Shown here piece after piece: positions 46,803-57,036 of a stretch of DNA of 64,000 nucleotides. The translations under genes and the position numbers were made by a program. Source of the DNA: Thalassia testudinum (taxonomy: Eukaryota > Streptophyta > Magnoliopsida > Alismatales > Hydrocharitaceae); assembly GCA_037157565.1 (NCBI GenBank), contig JAZHRO010000073.1, positions 14,018,501 through 14,082,500 on the forward strand. The letters are read 5' to 3'. Positions within the stretch are counted from its first letter, which is position 1, and every line of letters starts with the position of its first letter. The notes below the pieces were generated by a model. That model saw nothing but the letters and a program-made list of their open reading frames with translations. It ran no database searches and had not been told where the DNA came from.

Positions 46803-46887
46803 CCCTGCATCGTCCTCTGTTGCAGGGACCCTCCCCTATGACCCGCGGCTGCCCATGCCTCTCGTGCGAACGCACGAAAGGCATGGG
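46803..46887 (+). other. LTR hairpins HP1 and HP2, D 5' LTR
   Basis: HP1 arms CCCTGCA (46803) and TGCAGGG (46821). HP2 46852-46887 has arms cccatgcctctcgtgc and gcacgaaaggcatggg around GAAC, with one mismatch. HP1 in the 3' LTR is CCCTACG/CGTAGGG. Confidence 0.75.
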
Positions 46888-46956
46888 TCTCCATCTCCGG
46901 CCATCTCCGGCATCTCCCCCACGTCGCTCTCTCGAGACTCTCCCCTCGCCAACACC

Positions 46957-46964
46957 TTTATAAG
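46957..46964 (+). promoter_or_regulatory. Putative TATA box, D 5' LTR
   Basis: TTTATAAG, 70 bases after HP2. The same sequence is at 57965-57972 in the 3' LTR, and TATAAATA is in the corresponding place in Z. Confidence 0.5.
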
Positions 46965-48114
46965 GAGCGGCAGGGGCTACCGTCCACTCCAAGCCTGATT
47001 TGGATGAGGTTCCCTGCCCAATTTCGTCTCCTCCGCCCATGGCCAAAACGCCTGCAGGCTCCGGTGGCCCTTTCCTTCTCTTTTGGTCGCTTTGCTGCCA
47101 TACCTGCAGTAGAGCCCACTCTGCCTCGCCTTCCCGCGTCAGGCCGCACCAGCTGGCTCTTTCCTGACATCTTCCTCGTCGCTGTTACTCACCTCTGGGT
47201 TCCTTCATCTACGACGTCGGCAGGTACGCGTCGAGCGCCACCTCCCTCCCACTTCATCAATTAGGTAGGTGAAAACTTTCCCTTCTCTCTCCCTGTTATT
47301 TCCCCCTTCCTAATTTACTATTTCAACCCACTGACCACCACTGTCCATCACCACCTTCTCCATCTCCGACTGCCCTCCGACGAGGCGTACTAGCCACTCC
47401 ACGCCTCCATCTGCCTCACCAGCTACCCCTTAAGCTCCTCACCACCTCACTGACACCGAATCTGCCCTCCATTCACCACCTAGCACCTCCAGACCACCTC
47501 CCGAACACACCCACTCTCATGCACGCAGAGTGCCCTAGGCGCATGGCCACAGGCACTCTCGCGCCTCGCCGACCCTCGCACCATACTCGTCGCACTTTGG
47601 CAAACCTCCCTGGACCTTTTTGACGTGGTCGTGAGGCTGTTTGCGTGTTTCAGGTTTCGCCCTCCTTGCCGCCATTAACGAGCAGCAGGAGCTTCTCTGC
47701 AGGCAGCTCCAGGTCTCCTCAACTCCAGGCGTGATCTCTAAGTGACGTGGAAAGGAGTCACGCTCACACCCAGAACTTCAATTGGGGTCGCAAGTGTCGG
47801 CTGCTGCCCCAATTGCTCGAAGCCTTCTCCCGCAGGCACCCAAGATCAGAGGTGGGTCTTTAGTCCCACCTCGGAAGTGTATGGGTGCAAGCCTATACAT
47901 AAATTGAGAAAGTGCTATCGGCTGGTTGCCTCCTATAGCACTGGGGTGAGGTCCCTCACCTACTCACCAGGTCTTGTCCGCGACACGCCCACGTGGATCT
48001 AACTCGACCCGACTTCCCACTCCTGTGCATTCCTCGTGCACCACCCACGCCGGTGCGCCTGGACCTGGGCACACGACCCGACCCGATTACCCGCCTCTGG
48101 AAGAGCTTCCCAAA

Positions 48115-48600
48115 GAGAGATTCAGAGAGAGAGAGACATGGGGAAGGGGTAGGAGTAGGTTTTGCGCTGACATTTATGTGTGTGCGCAGGAAGGATTAAA
48201 GAAGAAGAGGAGCGGTAGTCGGGACTTAGCAGTGCTGGGAAGGAAGGAGAAGAGAAGAAGAAGCCAAGAAGAAAAGAAAAGGAGAGGCTGATCAGTTAAG
48301 CCATCTGATTTCTGAATCAGACGTCGACGAAAAGAACAAGAAGACAGCTGCAGCAAAAAGAAAAGAAGAAGGACTTGAGCAAAGAAAGAAAGAAGAAGAA
48401 GAGGCAGCAGCAGAAAACAAAAGAAAAGAAGAAGAAGAAGCCAAGAGAAAGAGAGAGATTGCCGCACAAGAAATCAGAAAAGAAAAAAAGGAAAAGGAAG
48501 AAGAAGCAGAGAAGGAAGAAAGGGAAGGAAAAGAAAAGAGAAGAGTTTGACGCAAAGAAGAAGAAAGAAAAAGAAAAAAGAAAAGGGAGAAAGAAAGGAG
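48115..48600 (+). repeat. Purine-rich tract, D 5' LTR
   Basis: A/G-dominated, with gaagaaagaag-type units, holding the hairpin 48304-48321 (TCTGATT tctg AATCAGA). A short (CT)n run follows at 48605-48640. Confidence 0.85.
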
Positions 48601-48818
48601 TAAATTTTCACTCTCACTCACTCTCTCTCTCTCTCTCTCTTAATTTTTGTAAAGCATTGTATTGTGAATTTATATGCTTCTAGAATTATAGTTTGCTCCC
48701 TGAGTTCGACCTCGGGAAACTTTTTATTTCCAAGTAACAAATTGTATTAAACTGGTGACCGTTTCTTTACACTATACTACAACAAAATCCTAGAGAGGGA
48801 ATGCAGCCCACCAGTTTT

Positions 48819-48836
48819 TGGTGTCGTTGTCAGGGA
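48819..48836 (+). other. Primer binding site of element D (degenerate tRNA-Asp)
   Basis: TGGTGTCGTTGTCAGGGA, five bases after the LTR. The differences from E's site are C-to-T and G-to-A. Confidence 0.75.
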
Positions 48837-49901
48837 GCAACGGTCATTCTAGAAGCTATTAATTCACAATTTTGATTTCCTATTGACTAATCTCTTCTCT
48901 TTTGTTGTGCAGGCATAGGAAATCAAGAAGAAAACAAGTAGCCGTACGACAACCACACCAAGGACAGCTAATTTTCTATCCTCTCTTTTAAACCACTAAA
49001 TTCTAAAGAGGAAGAAAAAGAAAAAGCAATTTATGAATAACCTGTCTTTTATATGTAGTAAAACACCAAAGTTGCCTATTTTCAGATTTCAACATACTTT
49101 ATCTGTACATCCATTAAAGGTAGTTAGGGCTAAAACCTTCTTGCTTGAGCCCTAATTACCCAATCTAGATGCAACTAACTGGACCAATTGGAGCCAGTAT
49201 AAGATTCAAAACTAGGGTTTTAGAGACACATTTTCTATGCAAGAATTGAGAATTCCAAAAAGAAGTGTGCCCAAGCCATTGTTTGAAACCACCTATTAAA
49301 GAGAAACCTTAAGAAATTTGGCTCTTAAAAACACTTGAACCCTAAAAGACAAGACCTAATAAGCTCTCAAAGGAACTTGTAGGTGAAGTTGACCCCTTGG
49401 GTCAACCAACCTTGAACTTAGGTCACTCTTTGCACTCAAAAGGATAAAGTTCAAGTGAAAACCTAAGCACCGTGATCCTAACTAAAAGTGGTAGACTTAA
49501 GAGGTCAAGGTCCCCATTCTGGTCTACCTGGAATTTCAGTGACAAGAGAGGTCGAGTGTGGGAAACCCTGTAACCCATGGGGGCGCTCTACCCGAGTAGG
49601 GGTCTTCGCGGGACTCACCCTCTTTGGCTGCTCAGGTAATTCTCAAGTGGACGACCTTTTGATCAAGGGGTTCATCCGCCCCGAACCTCTATAGTCACCC
49701 AACATTTTGGGTGTCTTGATTGGGTCCAGCACCTGCTAAACTCATCATCTCCATTAGTGTATGTTTGGTAGGTGATCCTTGAAACCTCCTTTAGGAATTC
49801 ACTCTCCTCGAGGCCGAGCCTCGGTGCCCTTATTTGTGCAACCAACACTTCACATAGACCTCTCCTCTGATTCCGAACCCAACTCACCTTCCTCTTCCAC
49901 A
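48837..49901 (+). other. Leader of element D
   Basis: Non-coding up to gag. 49490-49725 is the block shared with A's leader (4345-4580), including 'gggggcgctctac' and 'gccccgaacctc'. It ends about 175 bases before the gag ATG. Confidence 0.65.
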
Positions 49902-51778
49902 ATGGCTCAGCCAGTTGAGGAACAGAATAATCTGGAGTACCAGCTCCAGCGACTCAATGACCTCCTCCAAAACTTCATGCACCCACCGTAGCGTCCCATG
50001 ATGCGAGATCACTATAATCCCATTGCGGTAGCTATTGAGCCTCGAGTCAGAATCCCGACTAGAGGACCTGATTCCAAACTGAAGCCCAACATGATTCATG
50101 CCATACCTAAATTCCATGGGCTTAATTCTGAAGACCCCTTCTAGCACATTAAACAGTTAAAGCATCTGGCCCAGACTTTCGGGTTAGATGCGCAAAATCA
50201 GGATATTCTCCTCATGAAGATGTTCTCCTTCTCCCTTATGGACAAGGCCGCCCATTGGTACCAAACATAGACCCAGCCGATCAACAATTGGGAAGAACTT
50301 TAGTCCGAGTTCTTGAAGAAGTTCTTCCCTGTTGGTCGGACCAATGCCTTGCGCCATCAGATTACCCACTTCACGCAACAGACGGGAGAACCTCTCCATG
50401 AGGCATGGGATCGCTTTCAGGATCTCATGAGGAAGTGCCCCCATCACGGAGTTCCTAAATGGGAACAAGTCCAGTCTTTTTACAAGGGACTCCGTGAGGA
50501 TATTAGGCTGTTCGTCAATGCAACTTGCGAAGGGAATATCATGGGTCAGCATGAGGGCACTGTGTGGGAGATTCTTGAGAATATGTGCGAGAACTCCATC
50601 AATAATGACTCCATGGGATTATTCGACAGGATGAATACTCGCGCATCGACGAACCTTAGGGGAGCACACGAGACGTAGGGCCTGTCCGCATCAGTCAACC
50701 TGGAATTGATGGCCAGTCAATTGGACAAGGTCTCTATTATTGAGAAGAAGGTGGATGAGCTGACTCAGCACTTGCAACGAGCCACCTCTGCGCATAATTC
50801 CTTTGTACAGCCTCCTTCCGTACGGGAGACTGTGCAAAACATTTTTCACCGACCTTCTCCTGGGGTGGACCCGTATCCACCCCCATCTGACTCTCGAATC
50901 GGTGGAACCTCCTACCCTTTCTATACTAGCTGGGGGAATTCCACTCCCCCATTTTTTGACTTTTCTAAGGCTCCTCAGACCTGAGAGGACCTCAATGCCA
51001 TCCAGAATGACCCATTTTCCAATACCTACAATCTTGGATGGCGAAACCATCCCAACTTCCAGTGGGCAGGGAATTCCCAGAATCCAAGACCATCTTTTCA
51101 GCCTCGTCCACAAGCACTTCATCCTTACCAGCCGCCTCAGCCTCGGCCCAACCCTACTTATCCATCCAGGCCAAACCAAGACTAAATGTCCCTCATCCTT
51201 CAGACTCTGGTTGACATTTAGCGAACAAATGCTGCTATTCAAAAGCAAGACAAGGACGAAATCACAGAGGTTCGAACCAACTGGCCCAGTTGGTGAATTC
51301 TCCCCAACTAGGCACACTTCCTTCTCAGCCTCTTCCTAACCCTAATAGCGTGCCGACCCAGTGGCGCGTTATGAACCCAAACCCGGGCCAAGCACACATG
51401 GTTTATCAGGCCCCCTCTGTTCCTTCACCTGACGGGATGGAGGCCTCAACTTCTTATAGGAGTTATCAGCAGCAACCCATCCTACCAAACCCTAACCAGA
51501 ACCAGGCAGGGCTGAATTTTGTAACCACCTGTAGTGGTAAGGAGACCCAAGATTCACCTTATCCAGACCACTCCAAGCCTGGTAGTGACCCAAACCCTAG
51601 GACAGTAATCCAGGACGTTCCTATCCCTGTCCCAGATCAAAGACCTAGACATATCCTAGAGGAACCAACCAAGGTCCCATTTCCCGAGGCCTTGACAAAG
51701 GGAAAGAAGACAACCAAATCCATGGCTCCTGAGGAGGACCTGGTCAAGCTCTTTGAGTAGGTCCAAATAAACATCCCC
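49902..51778 (+). pseudogene. gag: gag of element D (broken)
   Basis: The start is set at MAQPVEEQNN (49902). The frame carries the gag core: LKKFFPVGRTNALRHQITHF at about 50305, LHEAWDRFQDLMRKCPHHGVPKWEQVQSFYKGL, and then a stretch with PP/YP-rich sequence. In-frame stops occur at about 49989, 50143, 50268, 50302, 50676 and 50982. Several look like CAG-to-TAG or TGG-to-TAG changes. A shift near 51200 leads to the C-terminal frame 51290-51760. No CCHC knuckle is seen. It is more distant from C and E than those two are from each other. Confidence 0.85.
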
Positions 51779-52550
51779 TTGATGGATGCGATCCACCACG
51801 TACCGGCCTACACACGATTCTTGAAGAATGTGTGTACACTTCAGCGTAAGTCGCGAACCAAGAGTGGGAGTCCAATTGTACTATCAGAGCAAGCCAGCTC
51901 TGTAATCCTGAGCAGACTCCCACCCAAGGCAAAAGACCCAGGCACTCCCCTGATTTCATGCAAGATAGGTGAAACCCAGTTCGACAGAGCATTGCTAGAC
52001 TTGGGTGCTTTCATAAATTTGATACCCACATCCTTACTCAACCACCTAGAAGAATTGGAGTTAAAACCGACTAAGGGGACACTACAGTTAGCAGATTGAT
52101 CCATAAAGTCACCTAAAGGGATTCTTGAGGATGTTATTGTAAGGGTCCGAGATTTCTATTTCCCTGTAGATTTCATAGTCTTAGATATGGATGCACCTGA
52201 AAACGCACAGGATACACCGATCATTCTTGGGAGACCCTTCCTGGCCACTGCTTGGGCCAACATTAGTTGTGAGGAGGGCCAAATAGAACTGAAATTTGGG
52301 AATCAAACCATCAAAATTGATATCTTTAAGGCCCAACAAGGAATCAATTGCGGTGTCATTGAACAAATCTGTGATATTAGAGCTTTGGTTGATGAAACAC
52401 AATTTGAGAATAACCTGATTATGCCTCATCAACCACAAGAAGATCTTGAACCGCAATTAGAGGAGTCAGACCCTGATTCAGACAAACCCATAACTCTTAT
52501 CCTTGAACCTCACACTCACCCTGAACCACCCACTACTGCTGATATCCCCA
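51779..52550 (+). pseudogene. pol: Protease of element D (broken)
   Basis: SEQ segment GTPLISCKIGETQFDRALLDLGAFINLIP (in pieces) at about 51935-52025 holds the active-site DLG, where Phe replaces the usual Ser/small residue after DLGA. IILGRPFLATAWANISCEEG at about 52220-52280 is the protease C terminus. A TGA at about 52097-52099 interrupts it. The linker to RT is about 80 residues and acidic, shorter than in C and E. Confidence 0.82.
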
Positions 52551-53640
52551 TTCTTGAACTCAAACCCCTTCCCGATCAATTGAAATATGTCTTTTTGGGT
52601 TCTAATCAGACATTTTCTATGATCATAAATTCCAAGCTCACTCCTGATCAGGAATCCCGTCTGATTGCTATTCTCCAACAACATCACAGAGCCATTGGTT
52701 GGACTCTCGATGACTTGACTGGAATAAGTCCCTCTTATTGCACACACCGTATCTATTCTGAAGAGGGCGCATGACCCTCCCATGAGATGTAGAGACGTTT
52801 AAATCCCAATCTGCAGGAGGTCGTGAAAAAGGAGATCATTAAGTGGTTAGATGTAGGGATCATCTACCCAATCTCCGACAGTCGTTGGGTGAGCCCAATC
52901 CAGGTTGTGCCTAAAAAGGAAGGGCTCACCACCATTACAACTGAAACCGGAGAGATCATACCTACCCGAATAGCCAACTCATGGAGAGTCTGCATAGATT
53001 ACCGAAGACTCAATTCCTCCATGAAGAAGGATCATTTCCCACTACCTTTCATTGATCAGATTCTTGAGAAATAAGTGGGAAATTGATTCTTCTGCTTTCT
53101 TGACGGGTACTCCGGTTATAACCAAGTGGCTATTCATCCTGAGGACCAAGAGAAGACACGTTCACCTGCCCCTTCGGGACATACGCGTTCCGAAGGATGC
53201 CTTCCGGTCTCTGCAATGCACTCGCAACTTTTCAGCGGTGCATGCTTGCCATATTCTCTGATATGGTAGGTGATTATCTGGAAGTCTTCATGGATGACTT
53301 CTCAGTTTTCGGGGCATCATTTGATGATTGCCTCCAGCACTTGGTTCATATACTCAGGCGTTGCATCGATGTAAATTTGATTCTTTCCTGGGAAAAGAGC
53401 AACTTTATGGTGCCTGAGGGGATCGTCCTAGGTCATCTAATTTCTGAGAAAGGCATCCAAGTGGATCGAGCCAAGGTTGATCTAATTTCTCGACTTCCTA
53501 TGCCTAGCTCAATCAGGGACATATGTTCTTTTCTGGGGCATGTCGATTTTTACCTTCGCTTCATCCCTGATTTCTCAAAAATCGCACGCCCCCTGACTAC
53601 TCTTCTTTCCAAGGATGTACCCTTTGAGATCTCCAAGGAA
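52551..53640 (+). pseudogene. pol: Reverse transcriptase of element D (broken)
   Basis: LKYVFLGSNQ start, ISPSYCTHRIY, then IKWLDVGIIYPISDSRWVSP, LNSSMKKDHFPLPFIDQ, catalytic FMDDF at 53287-53298 and LGHVDFYLRFIPDFSKIARPL. Stops occur at about 52772 and 53072 with a shift near 53075-53197. A fairly long open frame, 53197-53895, covers palm, thumb and early RNase H. Confidence 0.88.
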
Positions 53641-54120
53641 TGCACTCAAGCTTTTCAGAATCTTCGGGACCGAGTCACCCAAGCCCCGATCTTACAGTCG
53701 CTTGATTGGTCTCAACCCTTTGAGATCATGTGCGATGCGTCTGATTTCGCTGTAGGAGCGGTTCTGGGGCAGAAAGTTGACGGGAAACCCATGGTCATCT
53801 ACTACGCTAGCAAGACACTTGACGAGGCTCAGCGTAACTATACAGTTACAGAGAAAGAGCTGCTAGCCATAGTATTTTCCCTCGAAAAATTTTGATCCTA
53901 TCTCCTGGGTTCCCACATCATCATCTACTCGGATCACACAACTGTGAGGCATCTCCTTGCCAAGAAGGACGCGAAGCCCCGATTAATCCGATGGATCTTG
54001 GTATTGCAAGAATTCGACCTCGAGATTCGCGACAAGGCGGGAAGACAAAACATGGTAGTTGACCATTTATCTCGCCTTCCTTCTGAGATCATCAACCCTT
54101 CTGGACCCTTCATGGAGCAT
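53641..54120 (+). pseudogene. pol: RNase H of element D (broken)
   Basis: MCDASDFAVGAVLGQK with the catalytic Asp (about 53728), [26 protein letters not shown] with the Glu region, a TGA at about 53893, then LIRWILVLQEFDLEIRDKAG and VDHLSRLPSE. Confidence 0.87.
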
Positions 54121-55446
54121 TTTCCTGATGAGCACCTACTGACTATTGGTACTAGGCTTCCATGGTTTGTTGATATAGTAAACTACTTGGCATCTCATTA
54201 GATCTCGTCTGATTGGCCAAAGGCCAAGAAAGACAAATTGCGCTCTAATGCCAAGTAATACATCTGGGAAGACCCGTACCTCTTCCGCATAGGTGATGAC
54301 CAAATCATCTGTTGATGTGTCCCGGAGGGTGAAATCAATGATATCTCTCCTGCCATGACCAGGCATGCGGTGGCCACTTTTCTGGGCACAAAACTGCATA
54401 AAAAATCCTCTAGTGTGGCTTTTATTGGCCTACTTTATTCAAGGACGCATACAATCATTGCAAGGCATGCAGTCGTTGCCAAACTTTGGGCAACATGAGC
54501 CATCGCGACATGATGCCTTTGCAGCTGATTCTCGTATGCGAAATCTTCGACTATTGGGGATTGATTTTATGGTCCCCTTTCCTGTTTTGGATGGCTTTGA
54601 GTACATTCTGCTGGTTGTGGACTACGTGTCCAAATGGATCAAAGCCATACCGACCCGAACCTGTGATCATAAATCGTTATCAAATTCATTCATCACAATA
54701 TCTTCTCATGGTTTGGGATTCCTCGTGCAATCATCTCTGACGGAGGGACCCATTTCACCAATGCTCAGTTCAGATCATTGATGACCAAATACGGGGTGTC
54801 TCACCGAATCTCTACTCCTTACCACCCCCAGACTAATGGTCTAGCTGAGCTTTCAAATCAGGAGATCAAGAAAATCTTGCAGGTCACTGTTCGGCCTGAC
54901 AGGAAGGACTAGTCGTCCCGACTTCCAAAAGCTTTCTGGGCTTATAGGATCGCCCATAAAACCCAATTAGGCATGTCTCCTTTTAGATTGGTGTACCGGA
55001 AGGCATGTCACCTTCCCGTCGAATTGGAGCACAAAGCCTATTGGGCAGTACGGAGCTGCAATTTAGATCTTTCTAAGGCTGGAACGCATAGAAAGCTTCA
55101 GATAAGCGAGATCGATGAATTACACCTTGATGCGTATGAGAACTCGCGAATCTACAAAGAGCGGGTTAAAGCCTTCAATGACAAGCACATATCTAGAAAG
55201 ATCTTTCATCCTGTTCAGAAGGTCCTACTCTTCGATGCCCGACTCAAACTCATCCCTGGGAAACTGCGATCCAAGTAGGTTGGGCCATATCTTGTCCGAT
55301 AAGTTTTTGGAGATGGAGCCATCGAAATCAGTCTGCTCAGCCATGATTCTGAACCTTTCATCGTGAACGGTCAGAGACTCAAACCATTCATCGATGTAAC
55401 CTCTACAGATTTGGATGAGTCATCATTTATCCTCCATTTTCCCTAA
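54121..55446 (+). pseudogene. pol: Integrase and pol C terminus of element D (broken)
   Basis: Zinc finger around 54350-54490, split between frames, and the core with GIDFM-like LLGIDFMVPFP (54545-54580). A serine-rich, shifted stretch follows where the second Asp should lie (SDGGTHF-like, about 54738). PYHPQTNGLAELSN is at about 54820-54860. CHLPVELEHKAYWAVRSCNLDL is in the frame 54973-55278. Several TAG stops replace Trp or Gln codons. The frame ends near the TAA at 55444-55446. Confidence 0.83.
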
Positions 55447-55478
55447 GCATATTGCGCTTAGCCGATGGCGTAAAACTT

Positions 55479-55500
55479 AGCGCTCAACGGGAGGCAGCCC
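55479..55500 (+). other. Post-pol hairpin motif, element D
   Basis: agcgctcaacgggaggcagc, then cc. A stem of about four pairs encloses AGGCA. It lies about 30 bases after the pol stop. Confidence 0.6.
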
Positions 55501-55726
55501 ATCATTTCTTTTGAAAAAACCCGAAACCTTTTCTGACACCTCTTCGCACTTAAGGTTCATCCTTTAGGACAGCCAACTCCACCTCAGGTGCTTGCATCTG
55601 AGATTAGAAATCGTCTGCAACAGTCACCCCAACCCATCCACTCACCAAAATACCTATCCTAATGCATGAACCAAGCTAAATAAAAAAAAAACCCTCCTAA
55701 GTTACAATGAGGACATTGCAAATCTT

Positions 55727-55739
55727 AGGCATGGGGGGT
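55727..55739 (+). other. Internal polypurine tract (PPT1), element D
   Basis: aggcatggggggt preceded by 'caatgaggacattgca', 1.3 kb from the 3' LTR. Confidence 0.65.
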
Positions 55740-56998
55740 ATGAAAGTGCAAAACTTACAAGAAAAGGTTTTAAACAAAAAAATTCACATATACCAAAAAC
55801 ACCATAAAAATTAAAAAATTTTTCAAAAAAGAATAATAAAATGAGAGGAGGAAAGAAAATTTTGTGGACTTTACAAAGGAGGACGAAAGAAAAAACAAAA
55901 TGATAAAAAGGAGCATAAAATGAAAGAAAAGCGATAGTCATTAGTAAGAAATTAAGGAATTAACCTAAGTTCTAGACCACATTCAGGGAAAGAAATGGAA
56001 AGTTCACAATAAGATTAGTAAGAACGCAAACCTTAGGCATTCTTGGATAGACTCTTAGTACCCATTAAGATCTAGATATTTCTCAAGAGGTTGAGGAAAA
56101 TGAAAAGCTTAAGTATTAGGTCCAAGGCTTAGGGAGTATTTGGCCTCGTTAACGAACTTTTGGTTTACAGGACTTAGTAACCTAAGCACCCAAATTTCAC
56201 ACACAGCCTGGTTCAGTAAGCATAAAGTATCAAAATCACGTAGAAGCATTTCAAAAATTCTGAAAATGTCACCTAGAGTAGGAGCGGCCGATCAACACAA
56301 GTTGATTTGGATGAGTTTCCAGCGTGGAGAGGTGGAAAATTCCGCTCGAAGATGCGAAACAAAATATCATCTCCTCGGTGCTTGTCTCTTAGGATATTTA
56401 CATATCCTACTAGGGGCATGTAAGCACTCTGCTGGTTCCGATTCCATGGATGGCATTATCATGAAGTGTCAATTGCCAGGGTCTGAATTCGGCCACGGAA
56501 CACCATGGACGGGATTATATCGAAATCTCGAAAGCCAGGGTTCTGGGGTTACCATGGGCGGTGCTATCTCGAAGCATCGGCTTCCAGGAACCCTTGAGGA
56601 TTGATGATGGGGACAAGAAATCTGATACAGACCATGTTGAGAAGCCAATCCTAAGCTAGAATTAAAATGAAAAAGAGAGAGAAAACTCTCCAAACATATA
56701 AATCTTTTACCTCTCTCTCTTACAAAATGCACTGCAAACTGAACCAGGGATAAAATTATCTAAAGCACAGGTGCTTTAACCACAAAGTCCAATAAACCTT
56801 AGGTTAATTCCTGTAGGCCTTAAAAACCTTTACTAAGGACTGAGGCTAAAGCTAGACAGATCTAGATCTTGGTTGGTACTGGAGTACCTTTTAGGCCTAT
56901 GGTTGGCATTCTGACCTAATCAAGCTTACAAGAGAAAAAGTACTTATCTAAACTTGATAAGATATTCATAGTCTAGAACAAAGGTTAAAACGTAAAAA
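55740..56998 (+). other. 3' module of element D
   Basis: Non-coding. A-rich at first, then three spaced 'ccatgg…gaaatctcgaaagccagg' repeats at about 56450-56590. It aligns with A's 6962-8287 almost throughout. Confidence 0.6.
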
Positions 56999-57036
56999 TT
57001 TTGCTAAGGGACTAGCAAAAGCTAGGCATGGGGGTA
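56999..57036 (+). other. Hairpin plus PPT2, element D
   Basis: Arms TTTTGCTA / TAGCAAAA (56999-57020), then aggcatgggggta directly before the LTR. Confidence 0.8.

Larger units (their letters stand above)
46029..48813 (+). repeat. Element D 5' LTR
   Basis: Starts TAATGAGAGCC (TG changed to TA) and ends CCCACCA. It contains hairpins HP1/HP2 (46803-46887), a TATA-like box at 46957, a CT/CA-rich stretch 47280-47640, 'ggggtgaggtccc' at 47943, a purine tract 48115-48600 and a hairpin 48304-48321. No gene is seen in it. Confidence 0.92.

Noticed and set aside
55447..57036. A possible env-like gene between pol and the 3' LTR in D (likewise C and E)
   Set aside because: Only short frames without signal peptide or membrane segments. 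The region is the conserved non-coding 3' module.
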